Below, in pieces: positions 26,524 through 35,665 of a stretch of DNA of 64,000 nucleotides. Below the pieces are notes generated by a model. The model was given only the letters and a program-made list of their open reading frames with translations, searched no databases and was not told the origin of the DNA. How positions within the stretch are numbered: the stretch's first letter is position 1; each line of letters begins with the position of its first letter. The stretch is from Nocardia cyriacigeorgica NBRC 100375 (GTDB taxonomy: Bacteria; Actinomycetota; Actinomycetes; Mycobacteriales; Mycobacteriaceae), in contig NZ_BAFY01000052.1 of NCBI RefSeq assembly GCF_000308555.1, forward strand, positions 54,667 through 118,666, in the 5' to 3' direction. Both the position numbers and the translations under genes were made by a program.

Positions 26524-27873
26524 GTGACCATCGAACTGGAGCGCACCCGCCCGGATGGTGACGAGGTATCGGTCACCACCGCATCCCGAGTCCATGAGAT
26601 CTTGTCGGCGAGCATCCTCGCCGATGGCTTCGAGCTGGTTCTGGACCTACGACAATCGCAGGGCCGCCACCTCGTCGACGAACGTGACGGCACCGTCTAC
26701 CTGGACATGTTCGGCTTCTTCGCCTCCAACGCCCTCGGCATGAATCATCCGGCGCTCGCCGGTGACGAGGCGTTCGTCGCGGAGCTCGCCGCCGCCGCCC
26801 TCAACAAGCCGAGCAACTCCGACATCTACACCGTCGCCATGGCCCGCTTCGTGGAAACCTTCGTGCGGGTGCTCGGCGATCCCCGGCTGCCGCACCTGTT
26901 CTTCATCGACGGCGGCGGTCTGGCCGTGGAGAACGCGCTCAAGGTGGCGTTCGACTGGAAGAGCAGGCACAACGAAAGCCTCGGCCGGTCACCGCGACTC
27001 GGCACCCAGGTGATGCACCTGACCGGCGCCTTCCATGGCCGGACCGGTTACACGCTGTCGCTGACCAATACCGATCCGAACAAGACCGCCCGCTTCCCGG
27101 CCTTCGACTGGCCACGCATCGACGCGCCGTATCTGGGCGAGGGACGCGATATCGCCGCCGCGGAACGGCTCGCGCTCGATCAGGCCGCCCGTGCCTTCGC
27201 CGAGAACCCGCACGATATTGCGTGTTTCATCGCCGAACCGATCCAGGGCGAGGGCGGCGATCGTCATCTGCGCCCGGAGTTCCTGATCGCGATGCAGCAG
27301 TTGTGCCACGACAACGACGCGCTGTTCGTCCTCGACGAGGTGCAGACCGGTGTCGGTATGACCGGAACTACTTGGGCCTACCAGCAATTCGGGCTGACGC
27401 CGGATGTGGTGGCCTTCGGGAAGAAGACCCAGGTCTGCGGCGTGATGGCCGGCGGTCGCGTCGACGAGGTGCCCGACAACGTCTTCGCGGTGAGCTCCCG
27501 GCTGAACTCCACCTGGGGCGGCAACCTGACCGATATGGTGCGCACCCGCCGCATCCTCGAGGTGATCGAACGCGACGGGCTGGTGGAACGCTCCCGGCTG
27601 CTCGGTACGCACCTGCTGGACCGGCTCACCGAGTTGGCGCAGCGGCATCCGACCGTCACCGAGCCGCGTGGTCGCGGGCTCATGTGCGCGATCACGCTGC
27701 CCGACACCCGCTTCCGTGACGATGTGCTCACCCAGCTGCGCGAACGTGAGCACGTGCTCATCATCGGCACCGGCGAACGCGGCATCCGGTTCCGTCCGCC
27801 GTTGACGGTGACCGTCGAGGAACTCGACGCGGCGGTCACGGCCCTGGACCGGGTGCTCACCGACCTGCCCTGA
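26524..27873 (+). CDS. lat: L-lysine 6-transaminase (lysine epsilon-aminotransferase)
   Basis: Transfers the epsilon-amino group of lysine to 2-oxoglutarate, giving alpha-aminoadipate semialdehyde, which cyclises to piperideine-6-carboxylate. 449 residues from GTG 26524. PLP Lys300 is in VVAFGKKTQVCG, Asp271 in FVLDEVQTG, and Glu243 in IQGEGGD is the residue known to govern substrate switching in the M. tuberculosis enzyme. The LTGAFHGRTGYTLSLTN segment is characteristic. It works with pcd across lrpA; the pathway serves lysine catabolism, stationary-phase physiology or beta-lactam precursor supply. Confidence 0.95.
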   Translation: MTIELERTRPDGDEVSVTTASRVHEILSASILADGFELVLDLRQSQGRHLVDERDGTVYLDMFGFFASNALGMNHPALAGDEAFVAELAAAALNKPSNSDIYTVAMARFVETFVRVLGDPRLPHLFFIDGGGLAVENALKVAFDWKSRHNESLGRSPRLGTQVMHLTGAFHGRTGYTLSLTNTDPNKTARFPAFDWPRIDAPYLGEGRDIAAAERLALDQAARAFAENPHDIACFIAEPIQGEGGDRHLRPEFLIAMQQLCHDNDALFVLDEVQTGVGMTGTTWAYQQFGLTPDVVAFGKKTQVCGVMAGGRVDEVPDNVFAVSSRLNSTWGGNLTDMVRTRRILEVIERDGLVERSRLLGTHLLDRLTELAQRHPTVTEPRGRGLMCAITLPDTRFRDDVLTQLREREHVLIIGTGERGIRFRPPLTVTVEELDAAVTALDRVLTDLP

Positions 27874-27957
27874 GCGGCCCTCGGCTCGAAGCGGTTTCCC
27901 GCCGAGTTCGGCGCGGTCAGCTGCGCTACCGGGTGGCTATCCCTATGCTTCGCAGCC

Positions 27958-29268
27958 ATGTCCTCCCGTCAGCACCACAATTCAGCGCCGGTGGCCGGCG
28001 TACGCGGTCAGTGTTCGGAGGCTGCGACGCGGGTCACCGGTGTGCGAGCACACACCTGCCGAATCGACCACGGCGTGCGGCGACGCCGGGCTTCCCTGGT
28101 CGCCTCGCTAGCGGTGGTCGCGGCCGTCGCCGGATGTTCCACCACCAGCGAGGCCGGTTCGGTCCAGCACACCGAGGGCGCCACCGCCACCACGACCTCC
28201 GCGCCGCCCCCACCCCATCTGGCGAACCTGCTACCCGGCATGCCGCCGCCACTGTCGGACACCGACGTGTACGCGGCCAACCGGGAACTCGATCCGTCGG
28301 TCGCCGACCATCGCGCACTCGTCTACGTGCCCAACAGCGAATCCAATACCGTCACCGTGATCGACCAGGCGACCTTCCAGGTGGTCGACACGTTCCCCTC
28401 GGGTGGGCAGGAACCCCAGCACGTGGTCCCGTCCTACGACATGCAGACCCTCTACGCCACCAACGATCTGCCCATCGGCGGCGGCAGCCTGCTGCCCATC
28501 GACCCCCGGACCGGCAAGCCCGGCGCACCCATTCCGGTGCGCGACCCGTACAACATGTACTACACCCCGGACGGCAAATTCGCCCTCGTCGTCGCCGAGG
28601 CGGACAAGTCCCTGGACTTCTACGACCCGAAGACCTGGCAGAAACTGCACGGCGTCCCGGTGCCCGACTGCGCGGGCGTCGACCACATGGACTTCACGGC
28701 CGACGGCCGCTTCGCCCTGGCCAGCTGCGAATTCATCGGGCGGATGCTGGTTTTCGACGTCGCCGAACGCAAGGCGATCAAAACCATCGACCTGCCCGGC
28801 GGGCGCTCCGGCAAACCACAGGATGTGAAGCTCTCTCCCGACGGCACCCAGTTCTTCGTCGCCGACATGGTCGCCAACGGCATCTACGTCTTCGACGCAC
28901 TCACCTTCGAGAACACCGGATTCGTACCCACCGGTCACGGTGCGCACGGGCTCTACATCACGCGCGACTCGAAGCAGATGATCATCACCAACCGGCACGA
29001 GGGCAGCATCTCGGTGTGGGACTTCGCCCAGGACAAGCTGGTACACAAGTGGTACCTGCCTGGCGGCGGTAGTCCCGACATGGGCAACATCTCCGCTGAC
29101 GGCCGCGTCTTCTGGGTCTCGGGCCGCCACCACGGCGAGGTCTACGCCATCGACATCATCGACTGGAAGCTACTGGCGCGCATCCCCGTCGGGAAGGGCG
29201 CACACGGGCTGACGGTGTGGCCGCAGCCGGGGCGGTATTCCACGGGGCACACCGGCGTCATGCGGTGA
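27958..29268 (+). CDS. YVTN-type beta-propeller lipoprotein
   Basis: A 436-residue exported protein. After a basic RRRR, the hydrophobic ASLVASLAVVAAVAGC ends in a lipobox (VAGC, Cys60), so it is a probable lipoprotein. If translation began at GTG 28075 the signal peptide would be a normal 20 residues. A Ser/Thr/Pro linker follows. From residue 120 on it shows repeated propeller blades of the type LVYVPNSESNTVTVID, TPDGKFALVVAEADKSLDFYD, SPDGTQFFVADMVANGIYVFD and SADGRVFWVSGRHHGEVYAID. Such YVTN/YncE propellers often bind partners or metals at the envelope; function unknown. It follows lat on the same strand. Confidence 0.85.
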   Translation: MSSRQHHNSAPVAGVRGQCSEAATRVTGVRAHTCRIDHGVRRRRASLVASLAVVAAVAGCSTTSEAGSVQHTEGATATTTSAPPPPHLANLLPGMPPPLSDTDVYAANRELDPSVADHRALVYVPNSESNTVTVIDQATFQVVDTFPSGGQEPQHVVPSYDMQTLYATNDLPIGGGSLLPIDPRTGKPGAPIPVRDPYNMYYTPDGKFALVVAEADKSLDFYDPKTWQKLHGVPVPDCAGVDHMDFTADGRFALASCEFIGRMLVFDVAERKAIKTIDLPGGRSGKPQDVKLSPDGTQFFVADMVANGIYVFDALTFENTGFVPTGHGAHGLYITRDSKQMIITNRHEGSISVWDFAQDKLVHKWYLPGGGSPDMGNISADGRVFWVSGRHHGEVYAIDIIDWKLLARIPVGKGAHGLTVWPQPGRYSTGHTGVMR

Positions 29269-29281
29269 GTACGAGGCGACC

Positions 29282-29629
29282 TCAGCCTGTGCGGCGTGGA
29301 CTCAGCCCGAGCGCGCCCTCGGTGAAGCGCCGCACCGCCGTCAATCCGGCGTCCAGGGCCTCGTCGTAGCCGGGCCGGGACCAGCCGGTGATCTCGGCCG
29401 TACCGTCATCGCCGGGAGTGACGCCGATTTCGGCGACGAGTTCGGCGGTCGTCGGCTCGCAGACCGCCCAGGAGTAGTGGGTTTCGTCGTCCCACTGGGC
29501 GGCGCGGCGGCCGACGTAGTCCGGATCTCCGATCCCGCCCTCGGCCAGCGCCGGGCGGTCATCGATGCGGTCGTCGGCGCGCAGGGCACGCAGGTACCAG
29601 GAACCCGCGTTGATCTCGATCGGCTCCAT
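29282..29629 (-). CDS. Short GNAT-like protein, C-terminally truncated
   Basis: A 115-residue protein from ATG 29629 (ribosome binding site AGAGAG). It starts like an acetyltransferase (INAGSWYLRALRADDRIDDRPALAEGG) and continues with GNAT-type strands (HYSWAVCEPTTAELVAEIGVTP, then AEITGWSRPGYDEALDAGLTAVRRFTEGALGLS). The acetyl-CoA loop (normally R/Q-x-x-G-x-G/A) is not recognisable in WSRPGYDEA, and the last strands of the fold are absent. It is either a small non-catalytic GNAT relative or a decayed gene. The 3' end faces the propeller gene 13 bp away. Confidence 0.6.
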   Translation of the reverse strand: MEPIEINAGSWYLRALRADDRIDDRPALAEGGIGDPDYVGRRAAQWDDETHYSWAVCEPTTAELVAEIGVTPGDDGTAEITGWSRPGYDEALDAGLTAVRRFTEGALGLSPRRTG

Positions 29630-29740
29630 CAGCTCTCTTCGTCTCGCATGCCGGCAGCGCGTCGGCGTGCTGCGCGCAATCGTGGTCGGATACCGGTGCA
29701 AGGGTAGCTGTGAGCGGATCGGTGGGTCCGTACCTACCGG

Positions 29741-30703
29741 TCAGCTCCGATCGCGCTGCGCCACGACCTCGCCCAGCGCGGCGTGTGCCGCCCGCCGCCC
29801 GATCTCGAGGGCCCGGGCCAGCAGATCGGTGTCGCGGGCCGCGCTGTCGACGGCGGGCGAACCCACGGGAGGATGGATTTGCAGGACGGCGTCGCCGAGG
29901 CTGGCCAAGACCCGGTCTTCCACTGCTTGTTGATGCGGGCGCTCCAGCCAGGCCCGGTACGCGCCGGGCGCGCGCACCCTGAGATAGGTGCCGCCCACCA
30001 CCGAATGCACGCGTGAGGCCGGCGGGCGCCGCTCGTCCACGCGTCGGGTGCGCAACACCAGCGCATGGGTGGCGCCGGAGCGCAGCGCGGTACGGATCGG
30101 GACGGTTTCGGCGAGCCCGCCGTCCAGGTAGTAGGCGTCACCGAGCGCGACCGGCGGTCCGGCCAGGATCGGCAGCCCGGCCGACGCCCGCAACGCGGTC
30201 AGCAGGGTGGGCTTGTCCACGATGTGCCGATTCAGATCCACCGCGAGCCCGGTGCGCACATCGGTGGCCACCGGATGGAAGGTGGTGGGGTTGGCCAGAA
30301 TGGCCGGAAAGTCCATCGGCTCGATGCCGTCGTAGACCTGATGCACCAGGTACCGCAGATCGAAGGCGGGTCGGCCACGCAGCAGCCGGGCCGGGTCGAT
30401 CGCACGGCGCATGATCACCGGATCGGTCCACGACCGCATCCCCGGCTCGGCCCGCCCGCACAGCAGCCAGGCACCGTTGATCGCACCGGCCGAGGTGCCG
30501 TACACGGCATCGAACACCGCCGACAACCCCAGCTGCTCTAGCCCGTGCACCATGCCGCTGGAATACACGCCACGGCTGCCCCCACCTTCGACGACGAGCA
30601 CCAGCCGATGCCCATCGGCACGGCTACCGGACTCGACGCGGGTACGAATGACCTCCGCGACGGCGGGCACAGAGCTGGTCACGCGACCACGATACTGGGT
30701 CAT
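29741..30703 (-). CDS. Patatin-like phospholipase family protein
   Basis: A 320-residue alpha/beta lipid acyl hydrolase with a Ser-Asp dyad. The oxyanion motif EGGGSRG is at about residues 39-45, the nucleophile elbow GTSAG near 69-73, and the catalytic Asp in YYLDGGLAETVP near 193. There is no signal peptide; many bacterial patatins act in the cytoplasm or through dedicated secretion. It lies downstream of the accA3 terminator on the same strand. Substrate unknown. Confidence 0.9.
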   Translation of the reverse strand: MTQYRGRVTSSVPAVAEVIRTRVESGSRADGHRLVLVVEGGGSRGVYSSGMVHGLEQLGLSAVFDAVYGTSAGAINGAWLLCGRAEPGMRSWTDPVIMRRAIDPARLLRGRPAFDLRYLVHQVYDGIEPMDFPAILANPTTFHPVATDVRTGLAVDLNRHIVDKPTLLTALRASAGLPILAGPPVALGDAYYLDGGLAETVPIRTALRSGATHALVLRTRRVDERRPPASRVHSVVGGTYLRVRAPGAYRAWLERPHQQAVEDRVLASLGDAVLQIHPPVGSPAVDSAARDTDLLARALEIGRRAAHAALGEVVAQRDRS

Positions 30704-30778
30704 TCGGCGATCGGCGCGGCGTGTTCGTGGTCGCGCGGCTCGATCGCCATTGGTGTCGGACCGGTGCGGAAACGCAAG

Positions 30779-30822
30779 ACGGGCCGCGAACGGGGCATTA
30801 CATCGCCTCGTTCGCGGCCCGC
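30779..30822 (-). terminator. Terminator of accA3
   Basis: A perfect 12-bp stem, GGGCCGCGAACG (30781-30792) with CGTTCGCGGCCC (30809-30820), lies 19 bp after the accA3 stop. Read in the accA3 direction it is followed by GTCTTGCGTTT, moderately T-rich. Confidence 0.8.
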
Positions 30823-30840
30823 TATCGGCCTGGCCGAGTC

Positions 30841-32643
30841 CTACTTGATCTCGGCGAGCACGGTGCCCTGGGTGATGGCGGCGCCGGCTTCCACGGCGAG
30901 ACCGGTGACCACACCGGCCTTGTGCGCGTTGACCGGGTTCTCCATCTTCATGGCCTCGAGCACCACGATCAGGTCGCCGGCCTCGACGGTCTGGCCTTCT
31001 TCGACGGCGACCTTGACGACGGTGCCCTGCATCGGCGCGGTGACCGAGTCACCGGAGGCCGCGCCGCCGCCCGCGCCGCCACGCTTGCGCGGCTTGGGCT
31101 TCTTGCGGATCACACCGGCACCGTTACCGCCCGCACCGGCGGCACCCGCACCGACGGTGAAGTTGCCGGGCAGCGAGACCTCGACGCGACGGCCGCCGAC
31201 CTCGACGACCACCTTCTGGCGGGGTCCTTCTTCGTCCTCCTCGAGCGGGGCACCACCGGTGTAGGGCTCGATGGTGTTGTTCCACTCGTACTCGATCCAC
31301 TTGGTGTAGACGTCGAACTTCTCGCCGTCACCGATGAACGCGGGGTCCTCGACGATGGCGCGGTGGAACGGGATGACGGTGGCCAGGCCCTCGACGTGGA
31401 ACTCGGCCAGCGCGCGGCGGGCGCGTTCCAGGGCCTGGGTGCGGTTCTCGCCGGTGACGATCAGCTTGGCCAGCATGGAGTCGAACTGGCCGCCGATCAC
31501 GCTGCCCGCGACCACGCCGGAGTCGACGCGCACGCCGGGGCCGGTGGGCTCGGAGTAGGCGGTGACCGGGCCGGGGGCGGGCAGGAAGCCGCGGCCGGCG
31601 TCCTCACCGTTGATCCGGAACTCGAACGAATGCCCGCGCGGGGTCGGGTCTTCCTTGATCGACAGTTCCTCGCCGTTGGCGATGCGGAACTGCTGACGCA
31701 CCAGGTCGATGCCCGAGGTCTCCTCGGTGACCGGGTGCTCGACCTGCAGGCGGGTGTTCACCTCGAGGAACGACACGGTCTCGCCCTGCACCAGGTACTC
31801 CACGGTGCCCGCGCCGTAGTAGTGCGCCTCGCGGCAGATCCGCTTGGCCGACTCGTGGATCTCGGCGCGCACCTCGTCGGACAGGAACGGTGCCGGGGCT
31901 TCCTCGACCAGCTTCTGGAACCGGCGCTGCAACGAGCAGTCGCGAGTGCCTGCGACCACGACATTGCCGTGCTTGTCGGCGATGACCTGCGCCTCGACAT
32001 GGCGAGCCTTGTCCAGGTACTGCTCGACGAAGCACTCACCGCGACCGAACGCGGCAACGGCCTCGCGGGTGGCCGACTCGAACAGCTCGGGAATCTCTTC
32101 GATGGTGTGGGCGACCTTCATGCCGCGGCCACCACCACCGAAGGCGGCCTTGATGGCCACCGGAACGCCGTACTTCTTGGCGAACTCGACGACCTCGTCG
32201 GCATTCTTGACCGGGTCCTTGGTGCCCGCGGCCATCGGCGCGTTCGCGCGTTCGGCGATGTGGCGGGCGGTGACCTTGTCGCCGAGGTCGCGGATGGACT
32301 GCGGCGACGGGCCGATCCAGATCAGCCCGGCGTCGATGACGGCCTGGGCGAAGTCGGCGTTCTCGGACAGGAATCCGTAGCCGGGGTGGATGGCGTCGGC
32401 GCCGGACTTGGCGGCGGCGTCGAGGATCTTGTCGAACACCAGGTACGACTCTGCCGACGTCTGTCCACCGAGGGCGAAGGCCTCATCGGCGAGCTTGACG
32501 AACGGGGCATCGGCATCGGGTTCGGCATACACCGCGACGCTACCGATACCGGCATCCTTGGCCGCCCGGATCACGCGCACGGCGATCTCGCCTCGGTTAG
32601 CTACGAGTACCTTCGTGATCTGCGCGCTGGCATGGCTGGGCAC
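30841..32643 (-). CDS. accA3: Acyl-CoA carboxylase alpha subunit (biotin carboxylase plus BCCP)
   Basis: Carboxylates its own biotin with ATP and bicarbonate and donates it to beta subunits for malonyl-, methylmalonyl- or long-chain carboxyacyl-CoA, feeding fatty and mycolic acid synthesis. 600 residues from GTG 32643, which has a strong AGGAGG. The biotin carboxylase half has [19 protein letters not shown] at the start, GGGGRGMK (ATP grasp) and [15 protein letters not shown] Gly/Ala linker leads to the C-terminal BCCP with the biotinyl Lys in EAMKMENPV. The upstream gap carries one copy of the CTACC-N4-AGTAG motif. accD5, accE5 and birA are 2.6-5 kb away. Confidence 0.96.
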   Translation of the reverse strand: MPSHASAQITKVLVANRGEIAVRVIRAAKDAGIGSVAVYAEPDADAPFVKLADEAFALGGQTSAESYLVFDKILDAAAKSGADAIHPGYGFLSENADFAQAVIDAGLIWIGPSPQSIRDLGDKVTARHIAERANAPMAAGTKDPVKNADEVVEFAKKYGVPVAIKAAFGGGGRGMKVAHTIEEIPELFESATREAVAAFGRGECFVEQYLDKARHVEAQVIADKHGNVVVAGTRDCSLQRRFQKLVEEAPAPFLSDEVRAEIHESAKRICREAHYYGAGTVEYLVQGETVSFLEVNTRLQVEHPVTEETSGIDLVRQQFRIANGEELSIKEDPTPRGHSFEFRINGEDAGRGFLPAPGPVTAYSEPTGPGVRVDSGVVAGSVIGGQFDSMLAKLIVTGENRTQALERARRALAEFHVEGLATVIPFHRAIVEDPAFIGDGEKFDVYTKWIEYEWNNTIEPYTGGAPLEEDEEGPRQKVVVEVGGRRVEVSLPGNFTVGAGAAGAGGNGAGVIRKKPKPRKRGGAGGGAASGDSVTAPMQGTVVKVAVEEGQTVEAGDLIVVLEAMKMENPVNAHKAGVVTGLAVEAGAAITQGTVLAEIK

Positions 32644-32746
32644 TGAGCCTCCTGTGCAATCTTCTCTGTGGTCGCCCCTGGGTCGACAACTCAACGTCTG
32701 GGGCGAGTGTAGGCAGTCTGCCAACAGACGCCGAACTCGGATAGTC

Positions 32747-32760
32747 CTACCGAAGAGTAG
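32747..32760. promoter_or_regulatory. Candidate operator CTACC-N4-AGTAG upstream of accA3 (copy 2)
   Basis: CTACCGAAGAGTAG lies 104 bp upstream of the accA3 GTG, in the gap after sseA. On the accA3 strand it reads CTACTCTTCGGTAG and is followed by GACTAT. It shares the first six and last five bases with the accD5 copy at 37356-37369. Confidence 0.55.
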
Positions 32761-32796
32761 GTTGTGGATCACATATATGGTCGGCCGGGGTCTGTG

Positions 32797-33702
32797 TTAC
32801 CTGCTACGAGCCCGGCGACCGGCGCCGGCGGGCGCGCTGCCCGGTTCACTTCCGCGGGCGATCGGCATGCGCACCGAGTTGCCCCATTCGGTCCATGAGC
32901 CGTCGTAATTGCGCACCGAATCGAAGCCGAGCAGGTACTTCAGCACGAACCAGGTGTGGCTGGAGCGCTCGCCGACCCTGCTGTAGACGATCAGGGCGTC
33001 TTCAGCGGTGAGTTCGCCGTAGCGGGCGTCGAGATCGGTACGCGGCCGGAAGCGGCCATCGGAGTTCAGCGCCTCGGTCCACGGAATGTTCACCGCGGTC
33101 GGGATGTGGCCGGCGCGCAGCGCGAGATCGTCGGGCTCCGTGGCGGCCTCGCCGGTGTATTCCTCCGGCGAGCGCACATCGACCAACGGTTTGCCCAGAT
33201 GGTTGAGCACCTCGGAGCGGAAAGCGCGATCGGTGCTGTCGTCACGGCGCACGACCGGATAGCTGCTCTCGGCCAGGCGTGGTGGCTCGAAGGTGGTGTC
33301 GCGCTCCTCGCCGATCCAGGCCTCGCGGCCACCGTCGAGCAGTCGGACGTCCTCGTGGCCGAACAGGGTGAGCACCCAGAGCGTGTGCGCGGCCTGCGCG
33401 TTGCCGCGATCGCCGTAGACGACCACGGTGTCCTCACGTTCGATGCCCTTGGACCGCATGAGTTCGGTGAACCGCGCGCCGTCTATGTAATCGCGGGTGA
33501 CCGGGTCGTTCAGATCGCCGCGCCAGTCGATCTTGGTGGCGCCGGGCACATGCCCGATGTCATAGAGCAGGATGTCTTCGTTCGATTCGATGATCTTGAG
33601 CCCGGGAGCGCCGATGTTTGCCGACAGCCATTCCGTGGTTACTAGTCGTTGTGGGTGTGCGTAGGCACCGAAGGCGGGATTTGGGTCCGGGGCGACGGGC
33701 AC
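32797..33702 (-). CDS. sseA: Rhodanese-type sulfurtransferase with Ser in place of catalytic Cys
   Basis: A 301-residue two-domain rhodanese of the thiosulfate/3-mercaptopyruvate sulfurtransferase type. The N-terminal inactive domain has [18 protein letters not shown] and [13 protein letters not shown]. The C-terminal domain has [16 protein letters not shown] and the active-site loop, followed by the typical [11 protein letters not shown]. The loop reads [12 protein letters not shown]: residue 241 is Ser (AGC at 32980-32982) where the family has Cys (CRxGER). A normal persulfide mechanism is therefore not possible unless this is a sequencing error. It precedes accA3 on the same strand, as sseA and accA3 lie close in mycobacteria. 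Confidence 0.9.
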   Translation of the reverse strand: MPVAPDPNPAFGAYAHPQRLVTTEWLSANIGAPGLKIIESNEDILLYDIGHVPGATKIDWRGDLNDPVTRDYIDGARFTELMRSKGIEREDTVVVYGDRGNAQAAHTLWVLTLFGHEDVRLLDGGREAWIGEERDTTFEPPRLAESSYPVVRRDDSTDRAFRSEVLNHLGKPLVDVRSPEEYTGEAATEPDDLALRAGHIPTAVNIPWTEALNSDGRFRPRTDLDARYGELTAEDALIVYSRVGERSSHTWFVLKYLLGFDSVRNYDGSWTEWGNSVRMPIARGSEPGSAPAGAGRRARSR

Positions 33703-33870
33703 GTCAGGGATCCTTCACACGAGGTAGGCGGCGGTAGGGCGGTATCGGGGTCGCACAGTGCATGGTATGTGTGACCCGAAGATGAATCTCGTTTCAGATC
33801 ACAAATCGGCTGATTGGGCGAATAAATCGCACGAGCATCCGATAAAGTCTCCCGGGAGGAGGGGTGAGCT

Positions 33871-34620
33871 ATGTCCGATTCGTGGCCGCGGCGGCGACTG
33901 CTCGCGATCCTACGTGGCGCAAGCGAGCCTCTCGACGCCCAGGAGCTGGCTAAGATCACCGGACAGCATGTCACCACGGTCCGATTTCATCTCGATGTTC
34001 TCACCCGGGAATCGCTGGTTCGGCAGTTCCAGCAGCCGCCGCGGGGCCGCGGACGCCCGCGCATCGGATACCGCGCGGTCCAGCGAACGGTCGGCTATCA
34101 GGAATTGGCGCAGGTGCTCGCCGATCAGCTCGGCCCGGATCCACGCCGTCGCGCCGAAGCCGCGGTGGCAGCGGGTCGCGCGTGGGGTGCCCGCCTCGAC
34201 GTTGTGGAGCAGCCGGCCGAATCGCTAGGCGAGGCCAAGGATCTGGCGATGTCGTTGATGTCGGAGCTCGGATTCGCCCCCGAACGCGACCCTGCCGGCG
34301 ATACCGACGAGAAGGTCACCATCCGGCTCACCGCCTGCCCGCTGCGTGAATTGGCGCGCACGCACTCCGAAGTGGTCTGCGGGGTGCATCAGGGGCTGCT
34401 GCAGGAAGTGCTGGACCGCAACGGTGCGCGCGACCGGGTGGAGGTCAGCCTCGATCCCTTCGTCGAGGCCGAGGTGTGCGAATTGCGGCTGGCTCTGCTG
34501 GCCGTCGGCCGCGAACCCTTCGACGGGCCGCGCCCGGCTCCGTCAGTCGTCGGCCGGATGCCGCCACAGGTCCGCGACAGCGACCCCGACATCGTCGAGC
34601 AACCTGCGCAGCAGTGGTAG
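33871..34620 (+). CDS. HTH regulator, SufR-like (DeoR/ArsR-type winged helix) with conserved cysteines
   Basis: A 249-residue regulator from ATG 33871 with a strong GGAGGAGGGG upstream. The N-terminal winged HTH reads [44 protein letters not shown], followed by a basic wing [10 protein letters not shown]. The C-terminal sensor part contains Cys156 (TACPLREL), Cys170 (VVCGVH) and Cys203 (EVCEL), spaced as in SufR-type Fe-S regulators, which carry a fourth Cys. An Fe-S or redox sensor is likely but unproven. The last 78 bp overlap the 3' end of maf on the opposite strand. It is divergent from sseA (168 bp between). Confidence 0.82.
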   Translation: MSDSWPRRRLLAILRGASEPLDAQELAKITGQHVTTVRFHLDVLTRESLVRQFQQPPRGRGRPRIGYRAVQRTVGYQELAQVLADQLGPDPRRRAEAAVAAGRAWGARLDVVEQPAESLGEAKDLAMSLMSELGFAPERDPAGDTDEKVTIRLTACPLRELARTHSEVVCGVHQGLLQEVLDRNGARDRVEVSLDPFVEAEVCELRLALLAVGREPFDGPRPAPSVVGRMPPQVRDSDPDIVEQPAQQW

Positions 34621-35181
34621 CCCGATGCCGATCACGCTCGACGGATCGCCGTCGATGCGGTCGACGAACCAGCCGCCCAGACCGTCGAGGGTGAACGCCC
34701 CCGCCACCTGCAAGGGCTCACCGGTGGCGATATAGGCCTCCAGCGCCTCGGGTTCGGGTTTGCCGAAATGAATCGTGGTGGAACTGCAATCCACCGCTTC
34801 CGCGGTCACAGCGCCGTCCAGCAGCCGCAGCACGCAGTGGCCGGTGATGAGCTCGGCGCTGCGCCCGGCCATTACGTTCCAGCGGGCCCGCGCCACCTCG
34901 GGCGTATGGGGTTTGCCCTGCAGCATGCCGTCGATCAACAGCATGGAATCGCAGCCGACCACCACGCAGTCGGCGGCGAATTCGGGCACGGCCGCGGCGA
35001 CGGTCGCGGCCTTGGCCTTGGCCAGTTCGACTACCACGCGTTGGGGCGGGGTATCCGCGGGTAGCGCCGCGGCCACGGCGTCCTCGTCCACGTCCGAGAC
35101 CCGGACGACGGGCTCGATGCCCGCGGACCGCAGCACGGTGCGCCGGGCAGGGGACGCCGACGCGAGAACCAATTCGGTCAC
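34543..35181 (-). CDS. maf: Maf-like nucleoside triphosphate pyrophosphatase
   Basis: A 212-residue Maf/Ham1-type house-cleaning pyrophosphatase that hydrolyses non-canonical or dTTP/UTP-type nucleotides to monophosphates. The N-terminal signature [11 protein letters not shown], a VGCDSML segment with catalytic Asp, and [13 protein letters not shown] are visible, as is the C-terminal [31 protein letters not shown]. It is downstream of accE5 on the same strand (25 bp). Its 3' end overlaps the convergent SufR-like gene by 78 bp. Confidence 0.93.
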   Translation of the reverse strand: MTELVLASASPARRTVLRSAGIEPVVRVSDVDEDAVAAALPADTPPQRVVVELAKAKAATVAAAVPEFAADCVVVGCDSMLLIDGMLQGKPHTPEVARARWNVMAGRSAELITGHCVLRLLDGAVTAEAVDCSSTTIHFGKPEPEALEAYIATGEPLQVAGAFTLDGLGGWFVDRIDGDPSSVIGIGLPLLRRLLDDVGVAVADLWRHPADD

Positions 35182-35206
35182 GGTTGTTCCCCTCCCGGCG
35201 CGCCGC

Positions 35207-35536
35207 TCAGCGCAGATGCGACAGCTGCGGGAAGGCGTACGGGGAGAACGGTGAGGTACCGCGGTGCATCATGGTCGGCCTGCCCCAGAAATCGTTCGGT
35301 CCCTGTGGGCCCGCCGGCGCGGCACTGTTGGCCGCCGCGCTCAGTACGCACACCAGCGCCGCGATCTCCTCATCGGTGGGCGCGCCCTTTTCGATGATCA
35401 GGAAGGGCTTGTCGCCCGCTACCGCAGCCAGGGCAGCGTCGACGTCGGTGCCGACTGCCGCGGCGTCATCGAGCGAGTCGACCGCGAGGTCGAGTTCGGC
35501 GGCGGTCAGCACTTCTTCATCTGCCACGATTGTCAC
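35207..35536 (-). CDS. accE5: Acyl-CoA carboxylase epsilon subunit
   Basis: A 109-residue small subunit that stimulates and bridges the AccA3-AccD5 carboxylase in actinobacteria. GTG 35536 is preceded by GAGAGGATC; the frame is open upstream to 35614, but the epsilon family begins near [15 protein letters not shown]. Family features are a variable Ala-rich N-terminal part, a central [13 protein letters not shown] helix, and a C-terminal [11 protein letters not shown] segment. It lies 129 bp downstream of accD5 and just before maf, the order known from mycobacteria. Confidence 0.9.
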   Translation of the reverse strand: MTIVADEEVLTAAELDLAVDSLDDAAAVGTDVDAALAAVAGDKPFLIIEKGAPTDEEIAALVCVLSAAANSAAPAGPQGPNDFWGRPTMMHRGTSPFSPYAFPQLSHLR

Positions 35537-35665
35537 GGTGCCAGATCCTCTCTCTTGCCTTGGCCGAACGAGGGGTCGTGTCCGGCCAAGAGACGCAATC
35601 ATCGTCGGATTCACTCATTGCATCACTGCAACCAGTGTGCGCGGCTCAACGAGGGTATCGCTGAT

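Noticed and set aside
30721..32646. 641-residue frame antisense to accA3
   Set aside because: A mirror of the high-GC codon pattern of accA3; the translation is Gly/Asp/Leu-rich with no domain, and accA3 is unmistakable.
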